A DNA stretch of 64,000 nucleotides from Betaproteobacteria bacterium (GTDB lineage: Bacteria; Pseudomonadota; Gammaproteobacteria; Burkholderiales; Rhodocyclaceae). The notes under the pieces were generated by a model. The model searched no databases and was not told where the DNA came from. It saw nothing but the letters and a program-made list of their open reading frames with translations. The stretch's first letter is position 1; each line of letters starts with the position of its first letter. Both the position numbers and the translations under genes were made by a program. Positions 1 through 7,883 of this stretch are shown in pieces. The stretch is from positions 109,461 through 173,460 of the forward strand of contig JACQYB010000031.1 of the NCBI GenBank assembly GCA_016208415.1. The letters run 5' to 3'.

Positions 1-387
1 GCGCAGCCAGACTTCGCGCCCGGTATCCAGGTCCGTGGCCACCACTCCGAACGGCCGGCCAAGGGCGCTGAATTCGCAATCAACGAACCGGCTCATGAAG
101 AACTGGATGATGCGCTCGCCCTTGAGCAGCCCGCTCTTGAAGCTGACGTCCAGCAAGGACACCACGTCTTGCCAGGTCAGCTTGCGTACCCACGACTCCA
201 GCCGCTCCAGGTCTCCGTCCACGTAAGCGGCGCCGACAAAGGCGCCCACGGAACAGCCGCACACCACATCCGGCACGATGCCGTTGCGTTCGAGGGCCTT
301 GATGACGCCGATATGGGCCCAACCGCGCGCCGACCCGCTGCTCAGTGCCAGTCCGATGCGGGTTTGTTGTCGGCGGGGAACGCTCAT
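1..387 (-). CDS. Patatin-like phospholipase family protein (partial, C-terminus off window)
   Basis: Predicted serine acyl hydrolase of the patatin/RssA type, expected to cleave acyl esters of lipids. 129 codons are visible and no stop is reached before the window edge. The N-terminus reads [20 protein letters not shown]; the glycine/serine-rich SSGSARG stretch fits the oxyanion-hole position, and GCSVG at about residues 44-48 is the G-x-S-x-G nucleophile elbow (Ser46). The Asp of the Ser-Asp dyad would lie outside the window. There is no signal peptide, so it is probably cytoplasmic. The ATG lies 19 bases after the rimO stop, on the same strand, so it may be the last visible member of a phaR-rimO-patatin transcript. 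Substrate unknown. Confidence 0.85.
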   Translation of the reverse strand, partial: MSVPRRQQTRIGLALSSGSARGWAHIGVIKALERNGIVPDVVCGCSVGAFVGAAYVDGDLERLESWVRKLTWQDVVSLLDVSFKSGLLKGERIIQFFMSRFVDCEFSALGRPFGVVATDLDTGREVWLR

Positions 388-406
388 CGCCGCCTCCCGG
401 TGCCCC

Positions 407-1744
407 TCACTCCCGGGCGACCGCGGCGTAAAGGTCATGGATGTCGCAGTCCGTGACGGTTACCCGAGCGAACTCGCCCGGCGCCAGATCCCCGCCGTCG
501 GTGACGACCACCATGCCGTCGACTTCCGGCGCATCGTAGCGCGAGCGGGCGATGGCACCTTCCTCGGTGATGTCATCGACCAGTACCTCGATGGTCTGCC
601 CGATGCGCGCCTCCAGGCGACGGGTACTGATGTCTTCCTGCAGTTCCATGAGCTGCGCGCGGCGCTGTTCCTTCACTTGCTCCGCGACCTGATCGGGCAA
701 GTCGTTGGCACTGGCGCCGGCCACGGGCGAATACGTGAAGCAGCCGACCCGGTCCAGTTCGGCGGCTTCCAGAAATTCCAGCAACTGTTCGAAGTCGGCA
801 TCGGTCTCGCCCGGGAAACCGGTAATGAAGGTGCTCCGGATGGCCAGATCCGGGCAGATATCCCGCCAGGCGCGCACCCGGGCCAGGCTGTCCTCCGCAC
901 TTGCCGGGCGTTTCATGAGGCGCAGAATCCTTGGGCTGGCGTGTTGGAACGGCACGTCCAGGTAGGGCAGGATGAGCCCCTCGGCCATGAGTGGCAGCAG
1001 CTCGTCGACGTGGGGATAGGGGTAGACATAGTGCAGGCGAATCCACACTCCCAGTTCTCCCAGTGCCCTGCAGAGGTCGAACATCCGGGTGCGTAGCGGC
1101 CGTCCTCCCCAGAAGCCGGTCTGGTAGCGCACATCCACCCCGTAGGCGCTGGTGTCCTGCGAGATCACCAGCAGTTCCCTGACCCCTGCATCCACGAGCT
1201 TTTCGGCCTCGCGCATCACCTCGCCAATCGGTCGGCTCACCAGGTCGCCGCGCAGCGACGGGATGATGCAGAACGCACAGCGATGGTTGCAGCCCTCCGA
1301 AATCTTCAGGTAGGCGTAGTGCTGCGGCGTGAGCTTGATGCCCTGGGGGGGAACCAGATCCACAAATGGATCATGCGGCCGCGGCAAATTGCGGTGCACG
1401 GCCGCCATCACGGCGTCCGTCTGATGGGGCCCGGTCACTGCCAGAAGCTGCGGAAACGCCCGCCGTACCATGTCGGCTCGGGCACCGAGGCAGCCGGTAA
1501 CCAAGACCTTGCCGTTCTGGTCCAGCGCTTCGCCGATGGCATCGAGGGACTCTTCCACCGCGGCATCGATGAAGCCGCAGGTATTGACCACTACCAGATC
1601 AGCGCCTTCGTACGAGGGGGAAATGTCGTAGCCTTCAGCCCGGAGCCGGGTGAGGATCTGCTCGGAGTCCACCAGGGCCTTGGGACACCCCAGTGAAACA
1701 AATCCGATACGTGGCACGCGCAGCGCTGCTGGAGCTTCATTCAT
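407..1744 (-). CDS. rimO: Ribosomal protein uS12 methylthiotransferase RimO
   Basis: Radical SAM enzyme that adds a methylthio group to the conserved aspartate of ribosomal protein S12. The 445-aa length is normal for the family. Domains in order: N-terminal UPF0004/MTTase domain with three cluster-binding cysteines (C20 in [13 protein letters not shown]56 in NTCGF, C85 in TGCLG); radical SAM core with C-x3-C-x2-C at residues 152-159 (GCNHRCAFC); C-terminal TRAM domain from about residue 375. The PKALVDSE and [10 protein letters not shown] motifs distinguish RimO from MiaB. It lies 30 bases downstream of phaR, a pairing commonly seen near PHA genes in betaproteobacteria. Confidence 0.97.
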   Translation of the reverse strand: MNEAPAALRVPRIGFVSLGCPKALVDSEQILTRLRAEGYDISPSYEGADLVVVNTCGFIDAAVEESLDAIGEALDQNGKVLVTGCLGARADMVRRAFPQLLAVTGPHQTDAVMAAVHRNLPRPHDPFVDLVPPQGIKLTPQHYAYLKISEGCNHRCAFCIIPSLRGDLVSRPIGEVMREAEKLVDAGVRELLVISQDTSAYGVDVRYQTGFWGGRPLRTRMFDLCRALGELGVWIRLHYVYPYPHVDELLPLMAEGLILPYLDVPFQHASPRILRLMKRPASAEDSLARVRAWRDICPDLAIRSTFITGFPGETDADFEQLLEFLEAAELDRVGCFTYSPVAGASANDLPDQVAEQVKEQRRAQLMELQEDISTRRLEARIGQTIEVLVDDITEEGAIARSRYDAPEVDGMVVVTDGGDLAPGEFARVTVTDCDIHDLYAAVARE

Positions 1745-1774
1745 GCTGCGCCGCTCCGAGCGCCTGGCACAAAT

Positions 1775-2353
1775 TCACTTCTTGCCGGGTCCTTGTTCGT
1801 CCCGCCCCTTGGGGTCACCGCCCACTCCGGGGAAAGTGAATGTGGAGAGCAGACTGCGCGTCTGGGTTTCCACCTGTTCCTGCATCTGCATGAACATCTT
1901 CTTGCTCTGCTCGACATAGGCACCCATCATGCCCTGGAGCGCCGGCCCCTGGAAATTCAGGAACTGCGCCCACAGATCCCTGTTCATGCTGTTGCTGTCG
2001 CCGTAGAGCGCGCGCGCCTGGTCCTGAAGCTTGTGCTGCATGTCGGCGAAGGCCTTGATGTTGCTTTCCAGGTACTTGCCCATGAAGCCCTGCATCGCAT
2101 TGCCGTAGAAGCGGATCATCTGGGCCAGCAGGTCACTGGAGAACATCGGCACGCCGCCGGTCTCCTCCTCGATGATGATCTGGAGGAGGATGCTGCGGGT
2201 AAGGTCATCGCCGCTCTTGGCATCGACAACCTGGAAGTCTTCGTTGCGCAGCACCAGATCGCGCACGTCGGCAAGCGTGATGTAAGCGCTGGTGCGCGTG
2301 TCGTAGAGGCGGCGGTTGGGGTACTTCTTGATGAGGCGCAACGACTGGGACAT
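1775..2353 (-). CDS. phaR: Polyhydroxyalkanoate synthesis repressor PhaR
   Basis: DNA- and PHB-binding repressor that controls phasin and PHA genes and often its own gene. The N-terminal PHB/PHA accumulation regulator DNA-binding domain carries the family signature KKYPNRRLYDT at about residues 9-19, followed by a segment of about 40 residues (FSSDLLAQMIRFYG) and a glutamine/methionine-rich C-terminus thought to bind polymer. The start at 2353 is preferred over a longer in-frame start at 2386 because AGGAG lies 5 bases upstream and the protein then begins MSQSLRLIKKYP as in homologues; this gives 192 aa. It has its own apparent promoter after the phbB2 terminator. Together with phaC and two reductase genes it forms the PHA locus. 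Confidence 0.95.
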   Translation of the reverse strand: MSQSLRLIKKYPNRRLYDTRTSAYITLADVRDLVLRNEDFQVVDAKSGDDLTRSILLQIIIEEETGGVPMFSSDLLAQMIRFYGNAMQGFMGKYLESNIKAFADMQHKLQDQARALYGDSNSMNRDLWAQFLNFQGPALQGMMGAYVEQSKKMFMQMQEQVETQTRSLLSTFTFPGVGGDPKGRDEQGPGKK

Positions 2354-2403
2354 GGGTTCTCCTCGACGGCGTGCCGGCACGCTCAATTTGTGTTTGCATA
2401 AAA

Positions 2404-2409
2404 ATTATA
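2404..2409 (-). promoter_or_regulatory. Candidate -10 box for phaR (TATAAT)
   Basis: A perfect TATAAT on the minus strand lies 50 bases upstream of the phaR ATG, in a short AT-rich stretch that stands out from the GC-rich surroundings. No good -35 hexamer is visible at 17 bases, where the terminator arm lies. It follows directly after the terminator at 2421-2447, so phaR probably has its own transcript. Confidence 0.5.
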
Positions 2410-2420
2410 CACCGGGGCCA

Positions 2421-2447
2421 AACAAAAACCCCGCCGTCGGCGGGGTT
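2421..2447 (-). terminator. Intrinsic terminator after the second phbB
   Basis: Inverted repeat AACCCCGCC-gtc-GGCGGGGTT (2427-2447) forms a perfect 9-bp stem. On the minus strand it is followed by TTTTTG, the normal layout for a factor-independent terminator. It lies about 65 bases past the stop of the second acetoacetyl-CoA reductase and separates it from phaR. Confidence 0.85.
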
Positions 2448-2511
2448 CCTGCACCACAACGGTGCCGAGTACGGCTATGCGGCCGGGTCCCGCCGGGGCC
2501 GGTGCGCGCCG

Positions 2512-3252
2512 TCAGCACATGTGCAGGCCGCCGTTGATCTGCAGTGTCGCCCCGGTCATGAAACCGGCGAAGTCCGAGGCCAGGTAGGCCACGAGATGCC
2601 CGATCTCCTCGGGCAGGCCGAGTCGCCCCATGGGAATCTGCGCCACGATCTGTTCGCGCACCTCCGGCTTGATCGCCATCACCATGTCCGTCGCGATATA
2701 CCCTGGCGCGATGGCGTTCACCGTCACGCCCTTGCGTGCCACTTCCTGGGCGATCGCCTTGGTGAAGCCCAGAATGCCGGCCTTTGCGGCCGAGTAATTG
2801 GCCTGCCCGAACTGCCCCTTGACGCCGTTTACCGACGACATGTTGACGATGCGCCCCCAGCCCCGCTCCGCCATGCCGGCCAAGACCCGGTGGGTCACGT
2901 TGAACACGCTGCTCAGATTGATATCGATGACCGCATCCCAATCCTGCTTGGACATCTTGCGGAACATCCCGTCGCGGGTAATGCCGGCATTATTGACGAG
3001 CACATCCACGGGGCCGATCTCCGACTCGATCGCGCGTACCATCTCGCAGCACGACTCATAGTTCGCGACGTCGGCTTCAGCGGCGTGAAACTCGAACCCC
3101 GCCGCCCGTTGCTGTGCCACCCACTCGTCCTTCTGCGGGAACCCCGGCAGGCAATTCGCCACCACCACGAAACCGTTCTCGGCCAGCGCACGACAGATCG
3201 CCGTACCCAGACCCCCCATGCCCCCGGTAACCAACGCAACCCTCTTCGCCAT
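2512..3252 (-). CDS. phbB: Acetoacetyl-CoA reductase, second copy (PhbB2)
   Basis: NADPH-dependent short-chain dehydrogenase that reduces acetoacetyl-CoA to (R)-3-hydroxybutyryl-CoA, the PHB monomer donor. 246 aa, the usual length. Rossmann motif TGGMGGLGTAI near residues 10-20, NNAGITRDG in the middle, catalytic YSAAKAG, and GFMTGATLQINGGLHMC at the C-terminus, all typical of PhaB/PhbB. The start has AGAGGAA upstream. It is the downstream member of a tandem pair; the upstream copy ends 110 bases away and a terminator stands between them. The two proteins are clearly homologous but far from identical (for example PGFPQKDEW versus PSNTKVQEW), so the duplication is old or one copy came by transfer. 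Confidence 0.95.
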   Translation of the reverse strand: MAKRVALVTGGMGGLGTAICRALAENGFVVVANCLPGFPQKDEWVAQQRAAGFEFHAAEADVANYESCCEMVRAIESEIGPVDVLVNNAGITRDGMFRKMSKQDWDAVIDINLSSVFNVTHRVLAGMAERGWGRIVNMSSVNGVKGQFGQANYSAAKAGILGFTKAIAQEVARKGVTVNAIAPGYIATDMVMAIKPEVREQIVAQIPMGRLGLPEEIGHLVAYLASDFAGFMTGATLQINGGLHMC

Positions 3253-3278
3253 CGCCTTCTTTCCTCTGCATCAACGTG

Positions 3279-3306
3279 AAAAACCCGCTCGCACCCCCGG
3301 AGCGGG
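3279..3306 (-). terminator. Intrinsic terminator/attenuator between the two phbB copies
   Basis: CCCGCTC (3284-3290) and GAGCGGG (3300-3306) form a 7-bp stem with a 9-base loop; the minus strand then reads TTTTTCA. It sits 57 bases after the phbB1 stop and 27 bases before the phbB2 start, so it may reduce read-through into phbB2. Confidence 0.7.
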
Positions 3307-3362
3307 CGCAAACGCGCCGCTGCGGTTCATGTCACCAGCGCGCCTGCCGGGCGCGAGCAGCC

Positions 3363-4103
3363 TCAGAACATGTGCTGGCCGCCGTTGATGGAGATGTTGG
3401 CGCCCGTCACAAATGCAGCCTCCTCGGATGCGAGGTAAGCCACCAAACCCGCGATCTCCTCCGGCTTGCCCAGCCGGCCCACGGGGATCTGGGGCAGGAT
3501 CTTCGAATCCAGGATCTCCTGCGGGATCGCCATCACCATCTTCGTTCCTATGTAGCCCGGGGAAATGGTGTTGACCGTTACCCCATGTCTTGCCACTTCC
3601 AGCGCCAGCGCCTTGGTGAAGCCGTGCATGCCCGCCTTGGCGGCCGAATAATTCGTTTGCCCGAACGCGCCCTTCTGGCCATTAACCGAAGACACGTTGA
3701 TGATGCGCCCCCACTTGCGCTCGCTCATGCCGTCCAGGACCTGCTTGGTCATGTTGAAACAGCTGTCCAGGTTGGTCGTCATGACCGTATCCCAGTCTGC
3801 CTTTGTCATCTTCTTGAAGGTCATGTCACGGGTGATGCCGGCGTTATTGACCAGCACATCCACCGGACCCGCCTCCGCGGCCACCGTGGCGACACACTTG
3901 CGGCAGGCGTCGAAATCCACCACGTCGCAAGGATAGGCACGGAAGCCGTATCCCATGTTGTTCATGGTCTGCAGCCACTCCTGCACCTTGGTGTTGGAGG
4001 GCGAATGCGTCGTGACAACCTTGTAGCCGAGGGCTGCCAGCTTGATGCAGATGGCCTCGCCCAGACCGCCCATTCCTCCTGTTACCAGTGCCACTCTTGG
4101 CAT
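3363..4103 (-). CDS. phbB: Acetoacetyl-CoA reductase, first copy (PhbB1)
   Basis: Second NADPH-dependent SDR-family acetoacetyl-CoA reductase in the locus, 246 aa. Features: TGGMGGLGEAI nucleotide-binding loop, NNAGITRDMTFKKM, catalytic NYSAAKAGMHG and the PhbB-type C-terminus VTGANISINGGQHMF. The ATG at 4103 is chosen because GGAG lies 7 bases upstream and the protein then starts MPRVALVTGG; an in-frame start at 4172 would add 23 residues with no family similarity. It follows phaC by 82 bases and is probably co-transcribed with it. No beta-ketothiolase (phaA) gene is present here, so acetoacetyl-CoA must come from an enzyme encoded elsewhere. Confidence 0.96.
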   Translation of the reverse strand: MPRVALVTGGMGGLGEAICIKLAALGYKVVTTHSPSNTKVQEWLQTMNNMGYGFRAYPCDVVDFDACRKCVATVAAEAGPVDVLVNNAGITRDMTFKKMTKADWDTVMTTNLDSCFNMTKQVLDGMSERKWGRIINVSSVNGQKGAFGQTNYSAAKAGMHGFTKALALEVARHGVTVNTISPGYIGTKMVMAIPQEILDSKILPQIPVGRLGKPEEIAGLVAYLASEEAAFVTGANISINGGQHMF

Positions 4104-4185
4104 GTCTTGTCTCCTCTTTTTGTCTGTACTGCGGGGGATGGCCATGCGCCGATGGCACCCCCGGTCCGCCAACGGAACGATTCCG

Positions 4186-5937
4186 TCAGGCTCTCTCCTT
4201 CACATATCGACCAGGTGCCGCCTCCAGCGGCGGATACTTCTTGCTGCCGGGCGTGCGCGGCGCCGCCTTCTGCGTCCCCCCATGCGGACGCAGCCATTCA
4301 TGCCAGTGAGCCCACCAGCTACCCTTGTGCTCCGTCGCGGCCTCCTGCCATTCCACGGCGGTCGCCGGGGAATTTCCCGCCACCCAATAGCTGCGCCGGT
4401 TCTTCGAAGGCGGATTGATCACGCCGGCGATGTGGCCGCTGGCGCCCAGCACGAAGGTCGTTTCGGCGCCAAGCATCTGCCGCGAGAGATAAGCGGATTG
4501 CCACGGCACAATGTGGTCTTCGCGGGTCGCCAACAGGTAGGCGGGTGCATCCACATTGCCCAGATCCGCCGGCACACCGCACATCCGCAGCTTTCCCGGG
4601 ATCCTCAGGTTGTTCTCCAGGTACATGTTGCGCAGGTACCAGGTCAGGAACGGTCCGGGAAGATTGGTGCTGTCGCTGTTCCAGTACAGGATGTCGAAAG
4701 CACCGGGCGTCCTGCCCTTCAGGTAATTGCCTACCACGTACTGCCACACGAGGTCGTTGGCGCGCAGGCTGGAAAAGACGCTCTCAAGTTCACGTCCGGG
4801 AAGCAGCCCACCCTGGCCGATGGCTGTCTCCCGCGCTGCCACCAGAGCCTCGTCTACGAGACAGCCAATGTCGCCGCTATCGGTGAAATCGAGCAGCGTG
4901 GTCAGAAGGGTAAGGCTCTGTACCGGATCTTCGCCGCGAGCCCGTGCCACGGCCAAAGCGCTGGCGAGGATCGTGCCTCCGACGCAAAAGCCCAGCGCGT
5001 TGACCCTGTCCTCTCCCGCAACCTCCTTCGCAACCCGAAGCGCCGTGAGGGCGCCCTGTTCCAGGTAGTCGTCCCAGGTGAGATGACCGTGCTCCGCCGT
5101 GACATTGCGCCAGGAAGCCAGAAAGACGCTGTGCCCCTGCTCTACCGCGTGGCGGACGAAGGAGTTGTCCGGCTGCAGATCGAGGACGTAGTACTTGTTG
5201 ATGCACGGTGGAATGATCACCAGCGGCAGTTTGAAAACCTCTGACGTGATCGGGGCGTACTGGATCACCTGCATCAGTTCGTTCTCGTAGATCACTGCGC
5301 CCGGCGTAACGGCGAGATTGCGCCCCACCTCGAAGGCCGACTCGTCGGTCATAGAGATACGTCCCTTGCGCAGGTCCCCCAGCATGTTGTGGATGCCCGC
5401 CCGGATGTTCTCTCCTTTTGTTTCGAGTGTGGCCTTGACGAACTCGGGGTTGGTGGCAGCGAAGTTCGAGGGCGCAAGCGCGTCCGCAACCTGCCGCGTC
5501 AGGAATCGCATGCGGTCCTTGGCGCGGCGATCCGCAACCGGAACCTCTTCGGACACCCGCTTGAGAAACTGCGCGTTGATCAGATAGACCTGCTGCAGGT
5601 AATGGAAATACGGGCTTGCCGACCAGTCCGGCGACGAAAAGCGCCGATCACCGGGCTCGGGTTGCACCACTGAAGGCAAGGCCTCACCAGGCTTGCGGCC
5701 GAGCATCTGCGACCAGAGCCTTGCATGGAGTTCGGCATGTTCCTGCTGAATCGACCCCATGCGCAGCGCGTCGTCCATGGTCTGCGAGGCCGCGCTTGCG
5801 TGTGCGTTCGTCCCCGGTTGCGCCATCGTCATGCCCTGCCCGGTCCCCGCAAACTCCATCAGCGCCTGCACGAGCGTCTGTCCGGACTGGAAAATCTTCT
5901 GCATCGCCGCCAACGTCTGTTCTGGTGTCGCCGCCAT
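4186..5937 (-). CDS. phaC: Class I poly(R)-hydroxyalkanoate synthase PhaC
   Basis: Polymerises (R)-3-hydroxyacyl-CoA into PHA granules. 583 aa, the size of class I enzymes that work without PhaE or PhaR subunits. N-terminal PhaC_N domain (about residues 105-275), then an alpha/beta hydrolase core with lipase-like box GFCVGG at 316-321, whose Cys318 is the nucleophile; Asp in REDHIVPW (D474) and His in GASGHIAG (H502) complete the catalytic triad. The C-terminal SWWAHWHEWL and PGRYVKERA segments match class I synthases. It heads the phaC-phbB1-phbB2 cluster. Upstream is a strong candidate PhaR operator (6036-6050), which suggests repression when no polymer is present to titrate PhaR. Confidence 0.97.
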   Translation of the reverse strand: MAATPEQTLAAMQKIFQSGQTLVQALMEFAGTGQGMTMAQPGTNAHASAASQTMDDALRMGSIQQEHAELHARLWSQMLGRKPGEALPSVVQPEPGDRRFSSPDWSASPYFHYLQQVYLINAQFLKRVSEEVPVADRRAKDRMRFLTRQVADALAPSNFAATNPEFVKATLETKGENIRAGIHNMLGDLRKGRISMTDESAFEVGRNLAVTPGAVIYENELMQVIQYAPITSEVFKLPLVIIPPCINKYYVLDLQPDNSFVRHAVEQGHSVFLASWRNVTAEHGHLTWDDYLEQGALTALRVAKEVAGEDRVNALGFCVGGTILASALAVARARGEDPVQSLTLLTTLLDFTDSGDIGCLVDEALVAARETAIGQGGLLPGRELESVFSSLRANDLVWQYVVGNYLKGRTPGAFDILYWNSDSTNLPGPFLTWYLRNMYLENNLRIPGKLRMCGVPADLGNVDAPAYLLATREDHIVPWQSAYLSRQMLGAETTFVLGASGHIAGVINPPSKNRRSYWVAGNSPATAVEWQEAATEHKGSWWAHWHEWLRPHGGTQKAAPRTPGSKKYPPLEAAPGRYVKERA

Positions 5938-6035
5938 CAGGTACTCCAGGACCTAAGCCCGCGTCTCATCTGATACTGTCCGTGGTGGAAGGATCGGCAC
6001 ATCCTCTCCTCTTGGGTTGCCGGGCCGGAGATTGA

Positions 6036-6062
6036 TTTTGCACTGCACAATTTTTTTGTCAA
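6036..6062 (-). promoter_or_regulatory. phaC promoter region with PhaR-type palindrome
   Basis: On the minus strand a consensus -35 TTGACA (6062-6057) is followed by TTGTGCAGTGCAAAA (6050-6036), an imperfect palindrome built from TGCA half-sites, overlapping the spacer and -10 region. TGC/GCA-rich palindromes are known PhaR targets in other PHA producers. It lies about 100 bases upstream of phaC and about 60 bases upstream of the divergent small membrane protein gene. No experimental support; the -10 (AAAATC) is poor. Confidence 0.45.
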
Positions 6063-6117
6063 GCAGGGTTCTTGAGAGTTTAACAATTCTTATGAGCCAA
6101 TAAGCACAGGCAATCCG

Positions 6118-6501
6118 ATGTACATCGTGGCTCTCGGCTGGCTTTATGTGGTCATCTTGATGGCACTTGCCGAGCGCACCATTGCGGCGGGGCTACTGAC
6201 ACTGGTGTTCTACGGCCTGGCTCCGCTGGCCCTGATTCTGTGGCTCGCGGGTATTCCCCGTCGGCGACGGGCACGCTGCGTTGAAGGATCAGGTAGCGAA
6301 GCCTCAGCCGTGGATGTGGGCGACCAATCGTTCCACGAGAACGATGGTGCCGATGCCCAGGCCGATCATGAGCGACTGCTGGACGGTGGCGCCGAGTTCG
6401 GGACGCCGGTGCAGGCCCGGGATGAGGTCGGCGACCGCGACATAGATCATGCTCGCCGCCGCCAGGGCCAGGAAGTAGGGGATGGCCCCCACGGCCGCTG
6501 A
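6118..6501 (+). CDS. Small membrane protein with an anomalous read-through tail
   Basis: The first 50 residues (MYIVALGWLYVVILMALAER...) contain two hydrophobic segments, about 3-19 and 27-44, followed by RRRRARC, a basic anchor. This resembles short two-helix inner-membrane proteins found widely in betaproteobacteria, usually under 100 aa. From about residue 60 the frame runs antisense into the ZIP transporter gene and the predicted tail (DVGDQSFHENDGADAQADHE...) has no membrane or domain character. The overlap is 198 bases, tail to tail. Either the original stop was lost by mutation or frameshift, or the gene ends earlier through a sequence error. Function unknown; the N-terminal half is the reliable part. 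Confidence 0.55.
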   Translation: MYIVALGWLYVVILMALAERTIAAGLLTLVFYGLAPLALILWLAGIPRRRRARCVEGSGSEASAVDVGDQSFHENDGADAQADHERLLDGGAEFGTPVQARDEVGDRDIDHARRRQGQEVGDGPHGR

Positions 6502-7086
6502 CAGGAAGTAGTACGCGAGCAGCCCGCCGACGAGGGTCGCGACGCTGGACAGCAGATTGAAGGCAAAGGCCCGAAGACGGGAGTAACCCGAGTGCAGGAG
6601 AATCACGAAATCCCCCACCTCCTGGGGAATCTCGTGGGCGATCATCGCCAGTGCCGTCACGATTCCCAGCGGGATGCTCTCGATGAACGCCGCAGCGATC
6701 AGCACACCGTCAACAAAATTGTGGAAGGTGTCTCCCACCAGGATGAGCAAGCCGCTGCGATCCTGGGCACCGCCAACACCAGGCCGTTCGTGGCCTTCGC
6801 AATGGTCCTGCTCGTGGCAGTGACGCCAGAGCACCAGCTTCTCGAGCACGAAGAAGCCGAGGATTCCCGCCAGAACGGTCGTCGCGGCGCGCTCAGCGCT
6901 GCCCGCGGCTTCAATGGCGTGGGGCAGCACATCGAGGAAGGAAGCGCCCAGCAGGGCGCCAATGGCGTAGCTGATGAGCACCGGCACCCACGTCGCCCGT
7001 GCCTTTAGCGCGAACGCACCCGCCGCCACCACGCTGAATGCCGCCCCGAACAGGGCCGAAGCAATAATCCAGGCAAGTACCGACAT
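6304..7086 (-). CDS. ZIP family divalent metal transporter
   Basis: Predicted inner-membrane importer of zinc or related divalent metals. 260 aa with about eight hydrophobic segments. The two metal-site helices carry HNFVDG (TM4) and HEIPQEVGD (TM5), the ZIP signatures. A short histidine/acid-rich cytoplasmic loop (WRHCHEQDHCEGHERPG) between TM3 and TM4 is the usual metal-sensing loop. The ATG at 7086 gives a first segment starting MSVLAWIIASALFG. It stands alone on the minus strand; no Zur-like operator was recognised. Metal specificity cannot be read from the sequence. Confidence 0.92.
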   Translation of the reverse strand: MSVLAWIIASALFGAAFSVVAAGAFALKARATWVPVLISYAIGALLGASFLDVLPHAIEAAGSAERAATTVLAGILGFFVLEKLVLWRHCHEQDHCEGHERPGVGGAQDRSGLLILVGDTFHNFVDGVLIAAAFIESIPLGIVTALAMIAHEIPQEVGDFVILLHSGYSRLRAFAFNLLSSVATLVGGLLAYYFLSAAVGAIPYFLALAAASMIYVAVADLIPGLHRRPELGATVQQSLMIGLGIGTIVLVERLVAHIHG

Positions 7087-7154
7087 GTGATGACGTGGCC
7101 AGTGGTGCGCTGATTACAAGGGATGCCCAACACCGCACCGGCGGCATGCGGCCT

Positions 7155-7883
7155 TCAATCCGCCAGCCATATCAGGCTCGCCATCCGCCCGGTGACACCA
7201 TCGCGTCGGAAGGAGAAGAAGCGCTCGCTGTCCGTGAAGGTACAAGAGCCCCCGCCGAACACCTGTTCCACCCCTGCCTGCGCCAGGCGAAGGTGGGCAA
7301 GCGCGTAGATGTCCGCGAACCACTTTCCCGTGCGGCCGGCGCGAAACGCCCGCTGCGCAGCCGGCGCACCGTTGACGAAAGCCTCCCTCACCTCGTCGCC
7401 CACCTCGAAAGCCGTCGGACCGATGGCCGGGCCCAGATACGCCATGATTTCACCCACGTGCGTGCCCATCGCCGCGACGGTGGCTTCCAGCACACCCCCC
7501 GCCAGACCCCGCCAGCCCGCATGGGCGGCCGCCACGACACTCCCGCCGCGCTCGCACAGAAGCACCGGCAGACAATCCGCGGTCGTCACCACGCAGATCC
7601 GTCCGGGTTTCCTCGACAAGGCAGCGTCGGCCAGGGGGAGCGCGGCGTCATGGTCGGCGTCGGCCACCGCCACGCCGTGCACCTGTTCAAGCCAAAATGG
7701 TTCAAACGGCACGTGGGCGCGCAACAACTCGCGGTTGCGTGCCACGGCGGCCGGATCGTCACCCACGTGGATGCCCAGGTTGAAGCTCTCGAAAGAAGGC
7801 TTGCTCGCCCCTCCTCGACGCGTCGTGATGACGGCACGCACCCGACGAGGTACGGGCCAGTCAGGGACGATAAGGGCGCTCAA
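7155..7883 (-). CDS. pgeF: Peptidoglycan editing factor PgeF / multi-copper polyphenol oxidase (YfiH, LACC1 family)
   Basis: LACC1/YfiH-type protein. Family members have purine nucleoside phosphorylase/adenosine deaminase activity, and the E. coli member edits UDP-MurNAc with L-Ser in place of L-Ala. 242 aa. Visible family motifs: TTRRGGAS near the N-terminus, GVAVADADHDAALPLADA, TADCLPVLL with the conserved Cys, AAHAGWRGLAGGV with the metal-ligand His, and GPAIGPTAFEVGDEV. The start is TTG at 7883, overlapping the rluD stop (TTGA), so the two genes are translationally coupled; rluD-pgeF is a conserved pair. Confidence 0.95.
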   Translation of the reverse strand: MSALIVPDWPVPRRVRAVITTRRGGASKPSFESFNLGIHVGDDPAAVARNRELLRAHVPFEPFWLEQVHGVAVADADHDAALPLADAALSRKPGRICVVTTADCLPVLLCERGGSVVAAAHAGWRGLAGGVLEATVAAMGTHVGEIMAYLGPAIGPTAFEVGDEVREAFVNGAPAAQRAFRAGRTGKWFADIYALAHLRLAQAGVEQVFGGGSCTFTDSERFFSFRRDGVTGRMASLIWLAD

